Assembly (NCBI GenBank): GCA_000828835.1
Contig: AP014633.1
Coordinates: 4,464,001-4,528,000 of the forward strand
Direction of reading: 5' to 3'
Source of the DNA: Thioploca ingrica
Lineage (GTDB): Bacteria; Pseudomonadota; Gammaproteobacteria; Beggiatoales; Beggiatoaceae
Length of the DNA stretch: 64,000 nt
The notes under the pieces: model-generated
Seen by the model: the letters and a program-made list of their open reading frames with translations, nothing else
What the model was told of the DNA's origin: nothing
The model's database searches: none
In this document: one piece after another, positions 45,646-57,300 of the stretch
How positions within the stretch are numbered: position 1 is the first letter of the stretch
How the letters are laid out: every line of letters starts with the position of its first letter
Program-made: the position numbers and the translations under genes

Positions 45646-46081
45646 ACTTTTTGAGAATTTGAATCTAGTTAGTATTATAATCCGGGATTATTCACGGGTT
45701 TAGAAACCTACAAAGTAAAAAATGGAGATAAAGATTTTTAAGTATATCGCATTACTGGTTTTTTTTCTTGTATTTTTTCCAATACCAGTTTGAGTAGTGA
45801 AGCGAACGAAATCTGGTCACGCCAAGCAAAATTAAAGGAAATTTGTGGGGAAAGATAAGCTTTGAAAAGGGGAGTTAGGGGGAATTTACATCAGGTCGAT
45901 TTTCCGAAACCTGTCTATCCCCCTTTGGTAAAGGGGGAAATTCCTTAAGTTGATGACAGTGTCCCCTCTCCTCCTTTGTCAAAGGGGGAGACGATTGAGC
46001 TAGTGTATCACACTGCGAGGTAAGCAGGGGATGGAATCCAGGTGCAAGAGATAAGTTATCACTAGCATGGGTTGACCCATT
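45646..46081. other. 436-bp intergenic region with palindromic repeats
   Basis: No gene is seen. A palindrome CCCCCTTT-GGT-AAAGGGGG lies at 45919-45937 and a related CTCCTTTGTCAAAGGGGGAG near 45971-45990; both fall between the end of gltB and the start of the DUF815 gene and could stop transcription from gltB. Confidence 0.55.
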
Positions 46082-49000
46082 TTAAGCAGTCCGTTGTAAT
46101 GAAGGTTGAGCGGTTCGCTTCATGTGCATTTGCTCTAGGGCACGGCGATAATCGACCGGCATAACTTTGACAAAGCGAGGTAAATAATCATCCCAGTTGT
46201 CAAGAATCTTGCGGGCACGGCTACTCTGAGTATAATGCCAGTGTCTTTCAATTAAAGTTTTCAGACGTAACCCATCGTGGCGGGTCATATCACGCATGAC
46301 ATTAACCAATCCATGTGATTCTAAATCACTGCCTTGATGATAAAGATTCTCTAACGCAGTGGCTTCGTCCACAATGGGTGCTAATTCCACCATCGATAAG
46401 TTACAGCGGCGTTCAAAATCACCTAATTCATCTAAAACATAGGCAATCCCACCACTCATACCCGCAGCAAAATTACGGCCGGTATAACCCAGTACCACCA
46501 CAACACCGCCAGTCATATATTCACAACCATGATCACCAACGCCCTCAATAACAGCAATCGCACCGGAGTTTCGCACCGCAAACCGTTCGCCGGCAACGCC
46601 GCGGAAATAGCATTCACCACTGATAGCACCGTACAGTACGGTATTACCAACAATGATATTTTCTTCGGCGACGATAGGACAATTAGCGGGCGGATAAATG
46701 ACTAAACGTCCACCGCTCAAGCCTTTACCCACATAATCATTCGCCTCGCCTATCAATTCAATGCTCACCCCATGCGCTAAAAAAGCACCAAAACTTTGCC
46801 CAGCGTAACCGGTGACTTTAATATGGATAGTCTCTTCGGGAAGCCCCTCATGTCCGTATCGTTTCGCCACTTCTCCAGAAAGCATCGCACCAAAAGTACG
46901 GTTCCGATTATAAATAGGCATTTCAATTTTTACCGGTTCTTTGTGCTCTAATGCCGGTTGAGCTTGTTTAATCAAAATTTGATCGAGGGCTTTTTCTAAA
47001 CCATGCTCTTGTTGTTCACAGTTATAAGTCGCGATGTTAGGTGCCACCGGCGGGTGGTATAAAATTTTAGAAAAATCGAGACCTTTAGCTTTCCAATGCG
47101 CGATAGCTTTACGCATATCCAATTTATCTGAACGCCCAATCATTTCCTTGACCGTACGGAATCCCAATTTAGCCATCCACTCGCGGACTTCTTCTGCCAC
47201 GAACATAAAGTAGTTGATGACATGCTCTGGTTTGCCAGTAAACCGTTTCCGTAGTTCGGGGTCTTGGGTGGCAATACCGACCGGACACGTGTTGAGATGG
47301 CATTTACGCATCATCAAACAACCTTCAACGATTAAAGCCACCGTAGCAAAACCAAATTCATCGGCTCCCAGCATCGCCGCGATGACGACATCACGTCCAG
47401 TGCGGATTCCGCCGTCGGTTTGCACGGCAATACGACCTCGTAATTTATTCAATACTAAAGTTTGATGAGTTTCTGCTAAACCAATTTCCCAGGGTAAACC
47501 CGCATGTTTGATTGAAGTAATCGGACTCGCGCCAGTACCGCCATCATAACCCGAAATCGTCACATGATCGGCATGTGCTTTAGAAACCCCGGCAGCGATG
47601 GTACCAACCCCAACTTCGGAAACCAGCTTAACACTGATACGGGCTTGAGGATTAACATTTTTCAGGTCATGAATTAACTGCGCTAAATCTTCAATCGAAT
47701 AAATATCATGGTGTGGTGGCGGCGAAATCAATCCCACCCCCGGCGTAGAGTGACGCACTCGGGCAATGGTTTTATCGACTTTATGACCGGGTAATTGTCC
47801 GCCTTCGCCAGGTTTAGCGCCTTGAGCCATTTTAATTTGAATATCATCGGCGTTAACTAGATATTCAGTGGTCACGCCAAAACGCCCTGAAGCGACTTGT
47901 TTAATCGCCGAACGCATGGAATCCCCCGTCGGCAACAGTTTAAATCGTTCGGGTTCTTCACCCCCTTCACCGGTGTTGGATTTACCGCCGAGGCGATTCA
48001 TCGCAATAGCTAGCGTAGAATGTGCTTCATAGGAAATTGAACCGAAAGACATGGCACCGGTAGCAAACCGTTTGACAATTTCGCTCGCCGGTTCAACTTC
48101 TGCCAGCGGAATCGGTGATTCGGCTAGTTTAAACTCAAACAATCCGCGTAAAGTCAACAAGCGCTCATTTTGTTCATTAATGGATTGAGTAAACTCATTG
48201 TAAAGCGCTCGATTGTTGCTGCGAGTGGCATGTTGTAATTGACCAATCGTTTCTGGAGTCCAAGCATGTTGTTCACCACGCATTCGGTAAGCGTATTCAC
48301 CACCAGCATCTAAGGCATGACGATATATCGGCGCATTACTAAAAGCGAGTTGATGACGAAGTACGGTTTCTTGAGCAATTTCGGTTAAATTAACTCCGGC
48401 CGTTTTGCATCGAGTCCCAGCAAAGTACTGAGTGATAAATTCATCCGCTAACCCCAAGGCATCGAAAATTTGCGCGCCACAATAAGATTGATAAGTGGAA
48501 ATGCCCATTTTGGACATCACTTTTAACATCCCTTTGGCGACTGCTTTCATATACCGTTTATGAATTTCGGCTTCCGCCAGTTCTTCCGCTAACGTATGCC
48601 GAATCGCCGCCAGCGTATCAAAAGCGAGATAAGGATTAATCGCCTCGGCTCCGTAACCGGCTAGCAAACAAAAGTGATGCACTTCTCTCGCCTCGCCGGT
48701 TTCGACGACTAAACCCGATTCAGTGCGCAAGCCAGTCCGGATGAGATGGTGATGAACCGCCGAGGTCGCTAATAAAGCTGGAATTGCAATATGATCTGCG
48801 TCGACACCACGGTCGGAGAGAATCAAAATATTATTGCCCGCTAATACCGCTTGTTCCGCCTGTTGACATAATTGACTTAAAGCGGTTTCCATCCCGGCAG
48901 CACCTTGAACGGCTAGGTAGCAGATGCTTAAGGTCTTAGTACGAAAGGCACCATTAGTACGGCTTTCGATCCGGCGGACTCTCTCTAAATCCACATTGGT

Positions 49001-50719
49001 TAAAATGGGTTGATTGACTTCTAACCGCTTGAGCGAACTGCCTTGCTGTAAACCCAGCAAATTAGGCCGTGGCCCAATTAACGACACTAATGACATGACT
49101 AATTCTTCTCGAATGGGATCAATCGGCGGATTAGTCACTTGCGCAAAACTCTGTTTGAAATAGTCATACAGTAAGCGCGGCCGATTAGATAACACCGCGG
49201 GCGAAGCATCCATCCCCATTGAGCCAACCGGATCTTGACCACCGACGACCATCGGAATTAAAAAGAATTTCAAATCTTCTTGAGTGTAACCAAACGCTTG
49301 TTGTCGATCCAGCAAAACTTCTTCACTGGGTGGCATAGCGGCGACTTCGGCCGGTAAATTTTTCAACCGAATTTGGCTGTTATCCAACCATTGTTGATAA
49401 GGCGCTTTATGAGCGAGTTCGGCTTTTAACTCGGCATCATCGATAATGCGTCCTTGTTCGGTATCAATGAGAAACATTTTCCCGGGTTGCAAGCGCCATT
49501 TTTTAATGATTTTTTCTTGGGGAATGTTAAGCACGCCCATTTCGGAAGCCATGATGACCATATCATCATTGGTAATTAAATAGCGCGCGGGTCGTAACCC
49601 ATTTCTATCCAAAGTCGCACCGATTTGGCGACCGTCGGTGAAAGCGACTGCGGCTGGACCATCCCAAGGTTCCATTAAAGCGGCGTAATATTCGTAAAAA
49701 GCGCGGCGCTTATTATCCATCAAGGGATTGCCGGCCCACGCTTCGGGAATGAGCAACATCATCGCATGGGCTAAAGAATAACCACCCGCCACGAGTAGTT
49801 CTAACGCATTATCAAAACAAGCTGAATCAGACTGTCCTTCCGCAATTAATGGCCAGATTTTATTGAGATCTTCACCTAATAATTCTGAAGCCATCGAATG
49901 ACGACGGGCAGCCATCCAATTTAAGTTACCCCGCAACGTATTGATTTCGCCATTGTGACAAATCATCCTAAAGGGATGGGCTAAATTCCAAGTAGGGAAA
50001 GTATTGGTAGAAAAGCGTTGGTGAACTAAAGCCAAAGCCGTTACCATTCGTGGATCTTGTAGATCCGGATAGTAAAGACCTACTTGATCCGCTAGTAACA
50101 TGCCTTTGTATACTAAGGTACGCGATGACAAAGAAGGAATATAAAATTCACTATAATCAATATTTAATCGGCTTCGGATGGTTTGTTCGATCACTCTGCG
50201 AATCACAAACAGTTTCCGCTCAAAAGTATCCTGATTAGCACCCGGTTGACCTTTACCGATAAAGACCTGCCAAACTACTGGCTCAATGGCTTTGACACTG
50301 TCGCTTAAACCGGAATTATCGGTGGGTACTTTGCGCCAACCCAATACGGTTTGCCCTTCGGCAGTCACCACTTCATTGATGATATTTTGACAGGTAGCAC
50401 GCGTTGGTTCTTGGCGAGGTAAAAACAACATCCCCACACCGTATTCACCTAAAGGAGGTAAAGCAATGCCGGCGTTAGCACCTTCTTCACGAAGAAAAGT
50501 ATCCGGTGTTTGGATAAGTATACCGGCACCATCACCGGCTAAGGGATCAGCGCCGACAGCACCACGGTGAGTCAAATTTTCTAAAATTTCTAATCCTTGA
50601 ATAATAAGGTCGTGACTCTTTTGTCCTTTAATATGAACAATAAAACCAACACCGCAGGCGTCGTGCTCATGACTGGGATCATAAAGACCCTGTTTGGGTG
50701 GCAAAGCGCCGTGGCTCAT
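46082..50719 (-). CDS. gltB: glutamate synthase large subunit
   Basis: A 1545-residue GltB. After a 21-residue propeptide the nucleophile is Cys22 in [14 protein letters not shown] (class II glutaminase). The central and FMN domains include [37 protein letters not shown] and the [3Fe-4S] cysteines in [18 protein letters not shown]. The C-terminal beta-helix has [20 protein letters not shown]. With a small subunit it turns glutamine plus 2-oxoglutarate into two glutamates. AAGGAGG lies nine bases before the ATG. No gltD follows; the only GltD-like protein here is in the por operon 42 kb away, so the electron donor is unknown. Confidence 0.97.
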   Translation of the reverse strand: MSHGALPPKQGLYDPSHEHDACGVGFIVHIKGQKSHDLIIQGLEILENLTHRGAVGADPLAGDGAGILIQTPDTFLREEGANAGIALPPLGEYGVGMLFLPRQEPTRATCQNIINEVVTAEGQTVLGWRKVPTDNSGLSDSVKAIEPVVWQVFIGKGQPGANQDTFERKLFVIRRVIEQTIRSRLNIDYSEFYIPSLSSRTLVYKGMLLADQVGLYYPDLQDPRMVTALALVHQRFSTNTFPTWNLAHPFRMICHNGEINTLRGNLNWMAARRHSMASELLGEDLNKIWPLIAEGQSDSACFDNALELLVAGGYSLAHAMMLLIPEAWAGNPLMDNKRRAFYEYYAALMEPWDGPAAVAFTDGRQIGATLDRNGLRPARYLITNDDMVIMASEMGVLNIPQEKIIKKWRLQPGKMFLIDTEQGRIIDDAELKAELAHKAPYQQWLDNSQIRLKNLPAEVAAMPPSEEVLLDRQQAFGYTQEDLKFFLIPMVVGGQDPVGSMGMDASPAVLSNRPRLLYDYFKQSFAQVTNPPIDPIREELVMSLVSLIGPRPNLLGLQQGSSLKRLEVNQPILTNVDLERVRRIESRTNGAFRTKTLSICYLAVQGAAGMETALSQLCQQAEQAVLAGNNILILSDRGVDADHIAIPALLATSAVHHHLIRTGLRTESGLVVETGEAREVHHFCLLAGYGAEAINPYLAFDTLAAIRHTLAEELAEAEIHKRYMKAVAKGMLKVMSKMGISTYQSYCGAQIFDALGLADEFITQYFAGTRCKTAGVNLTEIAQETVLRHQLAFSNAPIYRHALDAGGEYAYRMRGEQHAWTPETIGQLQHATRSNNRALYNEFTQSINEQNERLLTLRGLFEFKLAESPIPLAEVEPASEIVKRFATGAMSFGSISYEAHSTLAIAMNRLGGKSNTGEGGEEPERFKLLPTGDSMRSAIKQVASGRFGVTTEYLVNADDIQIKMAQGAKPGEGGQLPGHKVDKTIARVRHSTPGVGLISPPPHHDIYSIEDLAQLIHDLKNVNPQARISVKLVSEVGVGTIAAGVSKAHADHVTISGYDGGTGASPITSIKHAGLPWEIGLAETHQTLVLNKLRGRIAVQTDGGIRTGRDVVIAAMLGADEFGFATVALIVEGCLMMRKCHLNTCPVGIATQDPELRKRFTGKPEHVINYFMFVAEEVREWMAKLGFRTVKEMIGRSDKLDMRKAIAHWKAKGLDFSKILYHPPVAPNIATYNCEQQEHGLEKALDQILIKQAQPALEHKEPVKIEMPIYNRNRTFGAMLSGEVAKRYGHEGLPEETIHIKVTGYAGQSFGAFLAHGVSIELIGEANDYVGKGLSGGRLVIYPPANCPIVAEENIIVGNTVLYGAISGECYFRGVAGERFAVRNSGAIAVIEGVGDHGCEYMTGGVVVVLGYTGRNFAAGMSGGIAYVLDELGDFERRCNLSMVELAPIVDEATALENLYHQGSDLESHGLVNVMRDMTRHDGLRLKTLIERHWHYTQSSRARKILDNWDDYLPRFVKVMPVDYRRALEQMHMKRTAQPSLQRTA

Positions 50720-51264
50720 TAAGTTTCCTCCTTTATAACAAATGATCTCTTGAACATTAAATAATATGATGGCCCCGAACAGAGTGAAAAATGTTTAGAA
50801 CGATTTCAGCGGCCAAGGTTGGTATACCGTTGTGAGCATCCACAATTCTCTTTTTCAGGGCATAAAATCACCTTTCCCTATTTTTTCCAAGTGAGGAATA
50901 ATTATTATGCTTTATCTCTAACCGAGTTGGTCTCGGTGGTTAATTTGAGAATAAGATTCTGGTGTTATCTGCCAAATAATTAATTAAAAAATATCCCTTG
51001 AAAAGAGGAAAAACTGGGAGAGAAATAGGGCAAAACTCTTTTATTATAGTCATGTTAAGGTGGACTGTCACGGTGTTTCTTGATGACCTAGTTATTGATT
51101 TTATATCCTAACCCTGAATGAGCGAGCGCTGAAGAAAATTCTGCTGATGAGTTGATTTGTATAGTTTAGTAGCTGATCGGCTCCTAACTTTCCTGTCCTG
51201 GATTTCGCTGCGCTTCATCCAGGCTACACTCCAATGCCATTAAGTTAAGGTTGAAATCCTACTT
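50720..51264. other. 545-bp intergenic region upstream of gltB
   Basis: No gene is seen. It must contain the gltB promoter. Near 51197-51223 is a repeat hairpin CCTGGAT-TTCGCTGCGCTTC-ATCCAGG followed by CTACACT, of the palindrome family with a GCGxAGCG core found elsewhere in the window. Confidence 0.5.
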
Positions 51265-51555
51265 TTATGAAGTTGATATCAAGTAATGAAAATTTTCATC
51301 ATTGAAATCCAAATGAATCGTACTCCAAGTTCCACCAAGATAATTTGGATTCAATTGATGTATTTCAACAGGTAAGGGAGCAGGAACAGACTCACCATCT
51401 AAAAGTAAACCTTCTAAATGGCACTCTATAGCCTCTCTAGTATTTTCAATTGCCTCATCTAAAGTACTCCCTGCTGAAAAGCACCCGGGTAAATCAGGTA
51501 CTGTAACTCCATAATCACTTTCACTATCTTTATGAATAATAATGACATATTTCAT
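51265..51555 (-). CDS. hicB: HicB-family antitoxin
   Basis: A 96-residue HicB. The degraded RNase H-like fold shows YGVTVPDLPGCFSAGSTLDE, AIENTREAIECHLEGLLLDG and VPAPLPVEIHQ. It neutralises HicA and represses the operon. It overlaps hicA by four bases (ATGA), the usual arrangement. The C-terminus lacks the typical DNA-binding Arc/HTH part and instead has a short aromatic tail, so DNA binding may be weak. Confidence 0.9.
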   Translation of the reverse strand: MKYVIIIHKDSESDYGVTVPDLPGCFSAGSTLDEAIENTREAIECHLEGLLLDGESVPAPLPVEIHQLNPNYLGGTWSTIHLDFNDENFHYLISTS

Positions 51556-51749
51556 TTATCTTCACCCCATGGCCAACCTGCCTGTTTGTAAATGTTTCGC
51601 AAAGTACCTACAGGTAAATCTTTTGCTGGATGAGGAACGGTCACCTTGCCTTTCTTAGTCATATGCTTAAATTGGTAGTGACTGCCTTTAACGTGGTGTA
51701 AAAGCCATCCTTCTTCTTTCAATTTACGAATAACTTCGGTACTTTTCAT
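51552..51749 (-). CDS. hicA: HicA-family mRNA interferase toxin
   Basis: A 65-residue HicA with the double-stranded-RNA-binding-like fold: STEVIRKLKEEGWLLHHVKG, SHYQFKH with the catalytic His in GSHYQF, VTVPHPAKDLPVGTLRNIYK, QAGW. It cleaves mRNA and is held by the downstream HicB. It is the first gene of the pair. Confidence 0.92.
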   Translation of the reverse strand: MKSTEVIRKLKEEGWLLHHVKGSHYQFKHMTKKGKVTVPHPAKDLPVGTLRNIYKQAGWPWGEDK

Positions 51750-52137
51750 AAAGAAAGTTTAGCACATTCGTTGGTTTTTTCAGCGTTAGGTAATTTTATC
51801 AGGTATCCTTACTCCTCAATCCGCGAATGTAAATGTTAGTACAAATGCATTTTTACTTTTTACAACGAGTAGCCCGGATAGCGTGTTTTATCTGGGCCAA
51901 AATAAATGGCATGGCAAATTTGGATGACGGCAGATGTCATAGAAATAGCAGTTTGCATAACAGTGTAAACTCAAAAATGAGTATGTGTAAACGAAGATAT
52001 CATGAGTTGTTATGGATAGTTTATCGATTGGTATCGCTTTTGCCCTCTAAAATTTTAGAATCACCCTAAAGCAAACGTAGCCTGGATAATATGTAGCGGA
52101 ATATGGGAATTTCACATGAGAAACCGAGGTGATATTA
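51750..52137. other. 388-bp intergenic region between HicA and the frameshifted gene
   Basis: No supported gene. A short open frame at 51833-52069 crosses a repeat-like 'GTAGCCCGGATAGCG' unit and has no ribosome site, so it is not called. Confidence 0.45.
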
Positions 52138-52582
52138 GTGGACATAGTATCTATACTTTTTAGTGGTATTGTTGTAGGAACGGGTACTTTTTTTTGGCAG
52201 TTACTTGCGATATAAAGCTCAACTGGAAATTGAAAAAGAAAAGCGTGCATTTAATGAACGCTATGAACTTGTCAAAACTATCAACCGAAATTTAGAGAGA
52301 GTTAAGAATGCCTATAAGACTCTTAGAGATACCGGACATATGCCAAGCGATATTCTTGTTGTTAGAAATGAGACCTTACTCCTTTCGGAAACTGATATGG
52401 ACCTACAATTACACCAAGCTCTTCTAACTGAAAAGTTTCATGACCTATTAAAGAAGAGGTATGAATTGGTACGTCACATATGGGATAAGAATAAGGATTG
52501 GGACACCTTCATAAAGGAATGGGACTTATTGAATGAGAATATCCAAAAAGAAATGAAAACTACTTTTTTTCGGCTTGGTTGA
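52138..52582 (+). pseudogene. membrane-anchored coiled-coil protein, frameshifted at a T8 run
   Basis: A GTG with GAGGTG upstream opens MDIVSILFSGIVVGTGTFF, a single transmembrane helix, but the frame then stops at TAA. Removing one T from the run of eight at 52188-52195 joins it to GSYLRYKAQLEIEKEKRAFN and a helical domain of about 125 residues (ELVKTINRNLERVKNAYKTL, ETDMDLQLHQALLTEKFHDL) that ends at the called stop. The joined product of about 147 residues is a plausible N-terminally anchored coiled-coil protein. I do not recognise the family. The break may be a mutation, sequencing error or a slippage site. Confidence 0.6.
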
Positions 52583-52641
52583 GATTGACTAACCAAGCCA
52601 AGTAGCCAAGTAGGGTGGGCAAAAGCGAAGCGTTGCCCACC
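52572..52641. repeat. two hairpins after the frameshifted gene
   Basis: GGCTTGGTT/AACCAAGCC (52572-52599) spans the stop codon, and GGTGGGCAA/TTGCCCACC (52614-52641) around AAGCGAAGCG belongs to the dispersed palindrome family with a GCGAAGCG loop. Either may end the transcript, though there is no T-run. Confidence 0.5.
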
Positions 52642-52811
52642 AAACCGTTAATATATCGAGATATTGGGTATCATCACACCTAGAATTGTAGGCAACAATA
52701 ACACCTTGCTCACTTTACCAACTGCATCGCTGGCACAGTATCCTACACATTCCCACGCTGGCGCTTGAGAACAAGGAAAACAAAGTTTGAGAACAAGAAA
52801 AACGACTGGCA

Positions 52812-53516
52812 TCAGCGGCAGGAAACCGCAGAGCGGAGCGCCGCAGTTGATTTTTTGCTGGATGCGATTATTAGGGCTAAATTGTTGTTCGCCCTTATAT
52901 AACGCATAACGCTTCCAGCAGTTAATTTAAAGGTGGTTGAAATGTTCATTCCCGCACTCTTCAACCCTTTTGCGGTCCACTTGTTACACGTGTTCAAGAA
53001 ATAGTAATCACCAACACCTTCATAAAACTGGCTATTTCCGTAAATACCTTTCTTAAGTTCGAATATATGTCCAAATTCATCACGATAAAAACTATTAGCC
53101 ACAAACTTTTTCAATGAAGCATACCCTTGAGTTGTTAAGCAAACCGCTAACACCTCACTGTTCGGAAAATAATCATAGGGAGAGCTAGGTACTGCCACCG
53201 CATGAATTACTGCGGCGCTTGGCCAAAACAGGGCTCTAAGCGTTAGACCAGTGGTTACTTTTTCCGCTTGGTAAAATCCTTTATCTCCCCAGCCAAATTC
53301 TATATACGAGGTATTACCGAAACGATTCTTTAATTCGGGTAAATCACCTTCTATGTCTTCAGTTGGAATAACCAAGCTGGTATGCCAGCCGTGACTTAAA
53401 ACGTATATTTTCTTATTACCCGATACTAGTTCACCATGGGTTTCTTTAACGATATATGGCTCCGTAGCGCACGCAGATAACCACAATAGGCTTAACAGTA
53501 ATACCAATATTTTCAT
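52812..53516 (-). CDS. DUF2459 lipoprotein
   Basis: A 234-residue protein with a lipobox LLWLSAC. The mature part has IYVLSHGWHTSLVIP, IEFGWGDKGFYQ and YFLNTCNKWTAKGLKSAGM, the hallmarks of the DUF2459 family (also annotated as a conserved protein near urease genes). The spaced His, Glu and Cys suggest a papain-like hydrolase fold, but activity is not known. The last 30 residues are poorly conserved in character and may be repeat-derived. It stands alone among toxin-antitoxin genes. Confidence 0.78.
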   Translation of the reverse strand: MKILVLLLSLLWLSACATEPYIVKETHGELVSGNKKIYVLSHGWHTSLVIPTEDIEGDLPELKNRFGNTSYIEFGWGDKGFYQAEKVTTGLTLRALFWPSAAVIHAVAVPSSPYDYFPNSEVLAVCLTTQGYASLKKFVANSFYRDEFGHIFELKKGIYGNSQFYEGVGDYYFLNTCNKWTAKGLKSAGMNISTTFKLTAGSVMRYIRANNNLALIIASSKKSTAALRSAVSCR

Positions 53517-53667
53517 TATGCTATTTTTCTCGTTTTTACGCGGGCGCGTGGGAATGCGTATGTATTTTCAATCGCTAGATGCCTCTAGTAGATCCTGCAA
53601 TGATTGGGCATTCCACAATTTTTCTGGGAACTACCAACTACTCTGGCTGTTCCAGTGCAGCGCCTTG

Positions 53668-53958
53668 TTATGTACCAATTGCCACCAATGGTTGGACATG
53701 GGTCGTTGGCTGGTGTAACGACAGATCATGAGTCGCTTGAAGATGGAGCCAGAACTCTGGTGAGGTGCGGAATGCCTCGGCAAGCAACCATGCCGTCTGA
53801 GAGGATACCCCTCTTTTACCCCGGATAATTTGATTAATCCTTGACACTGGAATACCAAGATGAGTGGCGAGCGCCTTTGGTGTAAGCCCCATAGGTTCAA
53901 GAAACTCTTGGAGCAGAATGGTACCAGGGTGTGTTGCAATTCTATTAGATGGAATCAT
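53668..53958 (-). CDS. higA: HigA-family antitoxin, XRE helix-turn-helix
   Basis: A 96-residue protein. HPGTILLQEFLEPMGLTPKA and LATHLGIPVSRINQIIRGKR form the helix-turn-helix of VapI/HigA antitoxins, followed by SQTAWLLAEAFRTSPEFWLH. GGAGG lies eight bases before the ATG. It follows higB by 17 bases, the toxin-first order typical of HigBA, and represses the pair. Confidence 0.93.
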   Translation of the reverse strand: MIPSNRIATHPGTILLQEFLEPMGLTPKALATHLGIPVSRINQIIRGKRGVSSQTAWLLAEAFRTSPEFWLHLQATHDLSLHQPTTHVQPLVAIGT

Positions 53959-53975
53959 TTTTATACCTCCAACCG

Positions 53976-54266
53976 TTAATGGTAATCAATCACTCTAACA
54001 TCATGGGCATTTAATACTTGCCACTGAAATATGATGCGCCATTGAGAGTTGATACGAATGCTATGGAATCCCAAGAAATCACCTTGCAAGGCTTCGAATC
54101 GGTTACCTGGTGGCGACCGAAGATCATCTAGCGACTGTGCTGCATTAAGAACATCAAGCTTATATAATGCTGACTCTAAGATTTGCGATGGTAACCGCCT
54201 GACACGATTACTTGAGACACCATGATACAAATCTGAAGTGGTACGATCTCCAAATGAAATAATCAT
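53976..54266 (-). CDS. higB: HigB-family toxin, RelE/ParE superfamily
   Basis: A 96-residue toxin. Motifs are LPSQILESALYKLDVLNAAQ, SLDDLRSPPGNRFEALQGD and QWRIIFQWQVLNAHDVRVID, the RelE-like ribosome-dependent mRNA interferase pattern of HigB (plasmid-maintenance killer). It is paired with higA directly downstream. Confidence 0.92.
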   Translation of the reverse strand: MIISFGDRTTSDLYHGVSSNRVRRLPSQILESALYKLDVLNAAQSLDDLRSPPGNRFEALQGDFLGFHSIRINSQWRIIFQWQVLNAHDVRVIDYH

Positions 54267-54336
54267 ATTTTAAAGCTAATACATACACGATATCTATGCC
54301 ATATTTTTTAGCTAAGCGAGCATAGCCCATCGGCTA

Positions 54337-54362
54337 GTCGGGTTACGCTTCGCTAACCCGAC
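54337..54362. repeat. GTCGGGTTA palindrome with GCTTCGC loop
   Basis: GTCGGGTTA and TAACCCGAC flank CGCTTCGC. It is the same class as the hairpins at 52614, 59173 and 60959 (arms ending in CCTA, loop with GCGAAGC or its complement). Confidence 0.6.
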
Positions 54363-54387
54363 CTACCTAGCTAGGTAAATTTTTCAA

Positions 54388-57300
54388 TCAACGATAAAGC
54401 CAAACCTTCATCAGCGAAATGAGCTTATCGGTATCGATGGGTTTGGCGATGTAGTCATTGGCACCGGCATCAATACATTTGATTTTATCTCCTTTCATCG
54501 CTTTAGCGGTTAAGGCAATAATCGGTAATTTGCTGAAGCGAGTTTGACTTCTAATCTTGCGCATCGCTTCATAACCATCCATTTCGGGCATCATAATGTC
54601 CATCAAGACAATGTCGATATCCGGATGTTGCTCCAATAAATTTAAGGCTTCTTTACCATTCTGAGCAATAAATACTTTCATATCTCTATCTTCTAACACG
54701 CTAACTAAAGCGAAAATATTCCGCATATCATCATCAACTAATAATACTTGTTTATGCGTTAAAATAGCCGTTTTATCATGGATCATTTTTAGCATTTGAC
54801 GTTGCTTTTGTGGCAACTGCGCTTCCAGTTGGTGGAGAAACAAAGTCACTTCATCTAATAATCGTTCGGGCGAGCAGACTGCTTTGACTGTCAGCGTATC
54901 CGTATATTGATGTAGCCATTTTTGCTCTTCAACGGTTAATTCCCGCTCAGCATAAAGAATAATGGGAATGGGTGATAAATTACAGGCTTGATGCAATTGT
55001 TCCAGTTGCCTGAGTCCAGAACCTGGCTTGAGATCGACGTCAACAATAATGCAATCAAAAGTAACGGTTTGTAGATGTTGCTCTGCTTCCATTTTAGTCG
55101 TAGCTACAGTGGGTTGAACCTCGCCATGACTCACTAAAGTGAGAATTTGCTGTTGTCGAATTTCATGGTCAACAATAACCAATATCTTTTTAACCGTTTT
55201 GGCTAGAAACTGTTCTATCTGGTTAAAAGCTTCCGTCAGTTGTTCCATACTCACCGGCTTTAACAGGTAACCAATAGCACCTAATTTTTTTGCGGCTAAA
55301 TTTTGATCAGCGGCTGACATAAAGTAGACGGGAATGTGGCGAATTTCTGGATTGTCTTTCAGCCGTTCCATGACGGTCCATCCGTCAGTCTTCGGTAAGC
55401 CAATATCCAACATAATGACATGAGGTCGATATTTTTCCGCTAATTCCAGACCGGTGGTGCCATCTTCAGCGATAATACATTTAAACCCTTTTTCTCGAGC
55501 TTGTTCCATCAGGAGATTGGCAAAGCGGCGATCATCTTCAGTAATTAAAAGACAGCGGTCCTGGGGTTTAAGGTTTTGTCTATCATCCATTATTTCTGGA
55601 GCTGGAGTCGGTGAGGTGGTTGGATTTGACGTGGTCAAATGAGTCGTCGCTGTTGATGGGGTAGTTGATAATTTTGGCGGGGAAGTAAGTTGAGTTTCTC
55701 GTCGGGTTTCGGGTAAGTAAAGGGTGAATGTACTGCCTTTACCTTCTTCACTTTGTAGCCGTAATTCACCACCGAGTAATCGAGCTAATTGGCGTGAAAT
55801 CGATAACCCTAAACCGGTACCGCCATAGCGCCGACTGGTGGTTCCATCCGCTTGTTGAAAAGCTTCAAATATCAGTTGTTGCTTATCTTTAGGCACACCA
55901 ATGCCCGTATCAATCACACTGATAGCAACGGTTTTGCTGGGTTCCAATTCTAATAAAGCGAGATTGTCATCACTGGAGGGGCGTCGTAATGCCAGTTTGA
56001 CTTCGCCTTGCGCGGTGAATTTAAAAGCATTAGATAAAAGATTATTGATGATTTGTTTCAGTTTTTGAAGATCAGTGTATAAACTGTGGGGCAGATTCGG
56101 GGCTAATTCAATCTGAAAAGCCAAGGTTTTTTGTTCAGCTAAATGGCGGAATTTGGGCTCAATCATTTGGGTGAAATCGGTTAAAGACACTTCTTCCAGT
56201 TGGACTTCCATTTTACCCGATTCTACTTTGGACAAATCTAAAATGTCATTAATCAGTGTCAATAAATCTGAACCGGCACTATGAATCGTGTGCGCATATT
56301 CCTGTTGTTTTTCACTGAGGTTGCCGGTCTTATTCTCCGCTAACAGTTGCGATAAAATCAGCAAGCTATTGAGCGGGGTGCGCAATTCGTGCGACATATT
56401 GGCTAAAAATTCAGATTTATATTGACTGGCTAATTCCAGTTCCTGAGCTTTGGCTTCAATCGCTTGCTGCGCTTTTTTCATTTCCGCTTGGGTTTTTTCT
56501 AAAGTGAGATTTTTATCCCGAATTTGTTCTTTCTGTTGTTCGAGGTCGTGAGTACGGCTTTCTAACTGTTCATTGGTTTGACGTAATTCTTCTTGTTGCG
56601 TTTGGAGTTCTTCAGCTTGACTTTGGAGTTCTTCATTGACTTGTTGCATTTCTTCTTGCTGCGCCCGTAATTGTTCTGCTTGCTCCTGACTTTGTTGTAG
56701 TAATGTCTGCATCCGAGTACGAGATAAAGCGGTATTAACGGCTATCCCAATATTGGGCATCACTTGTTCCAGCAATTCTTGTTGCAATTCGGTTAAAATT
56801 TCAGCAGAACCCAGTTCAATGACGCCGCTGACTTTATTTTCATACAAAAATGGGCTAATAAACACACAACGCGGGACGGCTTGCGACAAGCCAGAACGAA
56901 TAATATAAGTATATTCTTCCGGCGTATGAGTACAGAAAATAGCTCGCTTTTCCAGGGCAGCTTGTCCGATCAAACCTTCGCCAATAAAAAATTGCGGTGG
57001 CGAATTTCCCGGCTGAGTGTAAGCATAACTCGCGATCATCTGTAAATAAGGTTGCTGCTCAGTTTGTTTAGATTCCATCCATAAATAAAATAACCCAACT
57101 TTAGCATCCAAATAAGTGGTGAGAAAGGTAACAATACTTTTAGCTAAGATTTTGATATCTTGTTCCCCACTCATTTGATTATTGAGTTGAGCTTGCCCAG
57201 TTTTTAGCCAATCTTGGGCAATATTTTTATTGGTCGTCTCGGCGAGTTTGGCGGTGGCTGTCTCCAGAGCGGTCTTAATTTGGATAAAATCGCCTCGATA

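Noticed and set aside
51833-52069. Small open frame between hicA and the frameshifted gene
   Set aside because: No ribosome site, odd composition, and part of it is repeat sequence.
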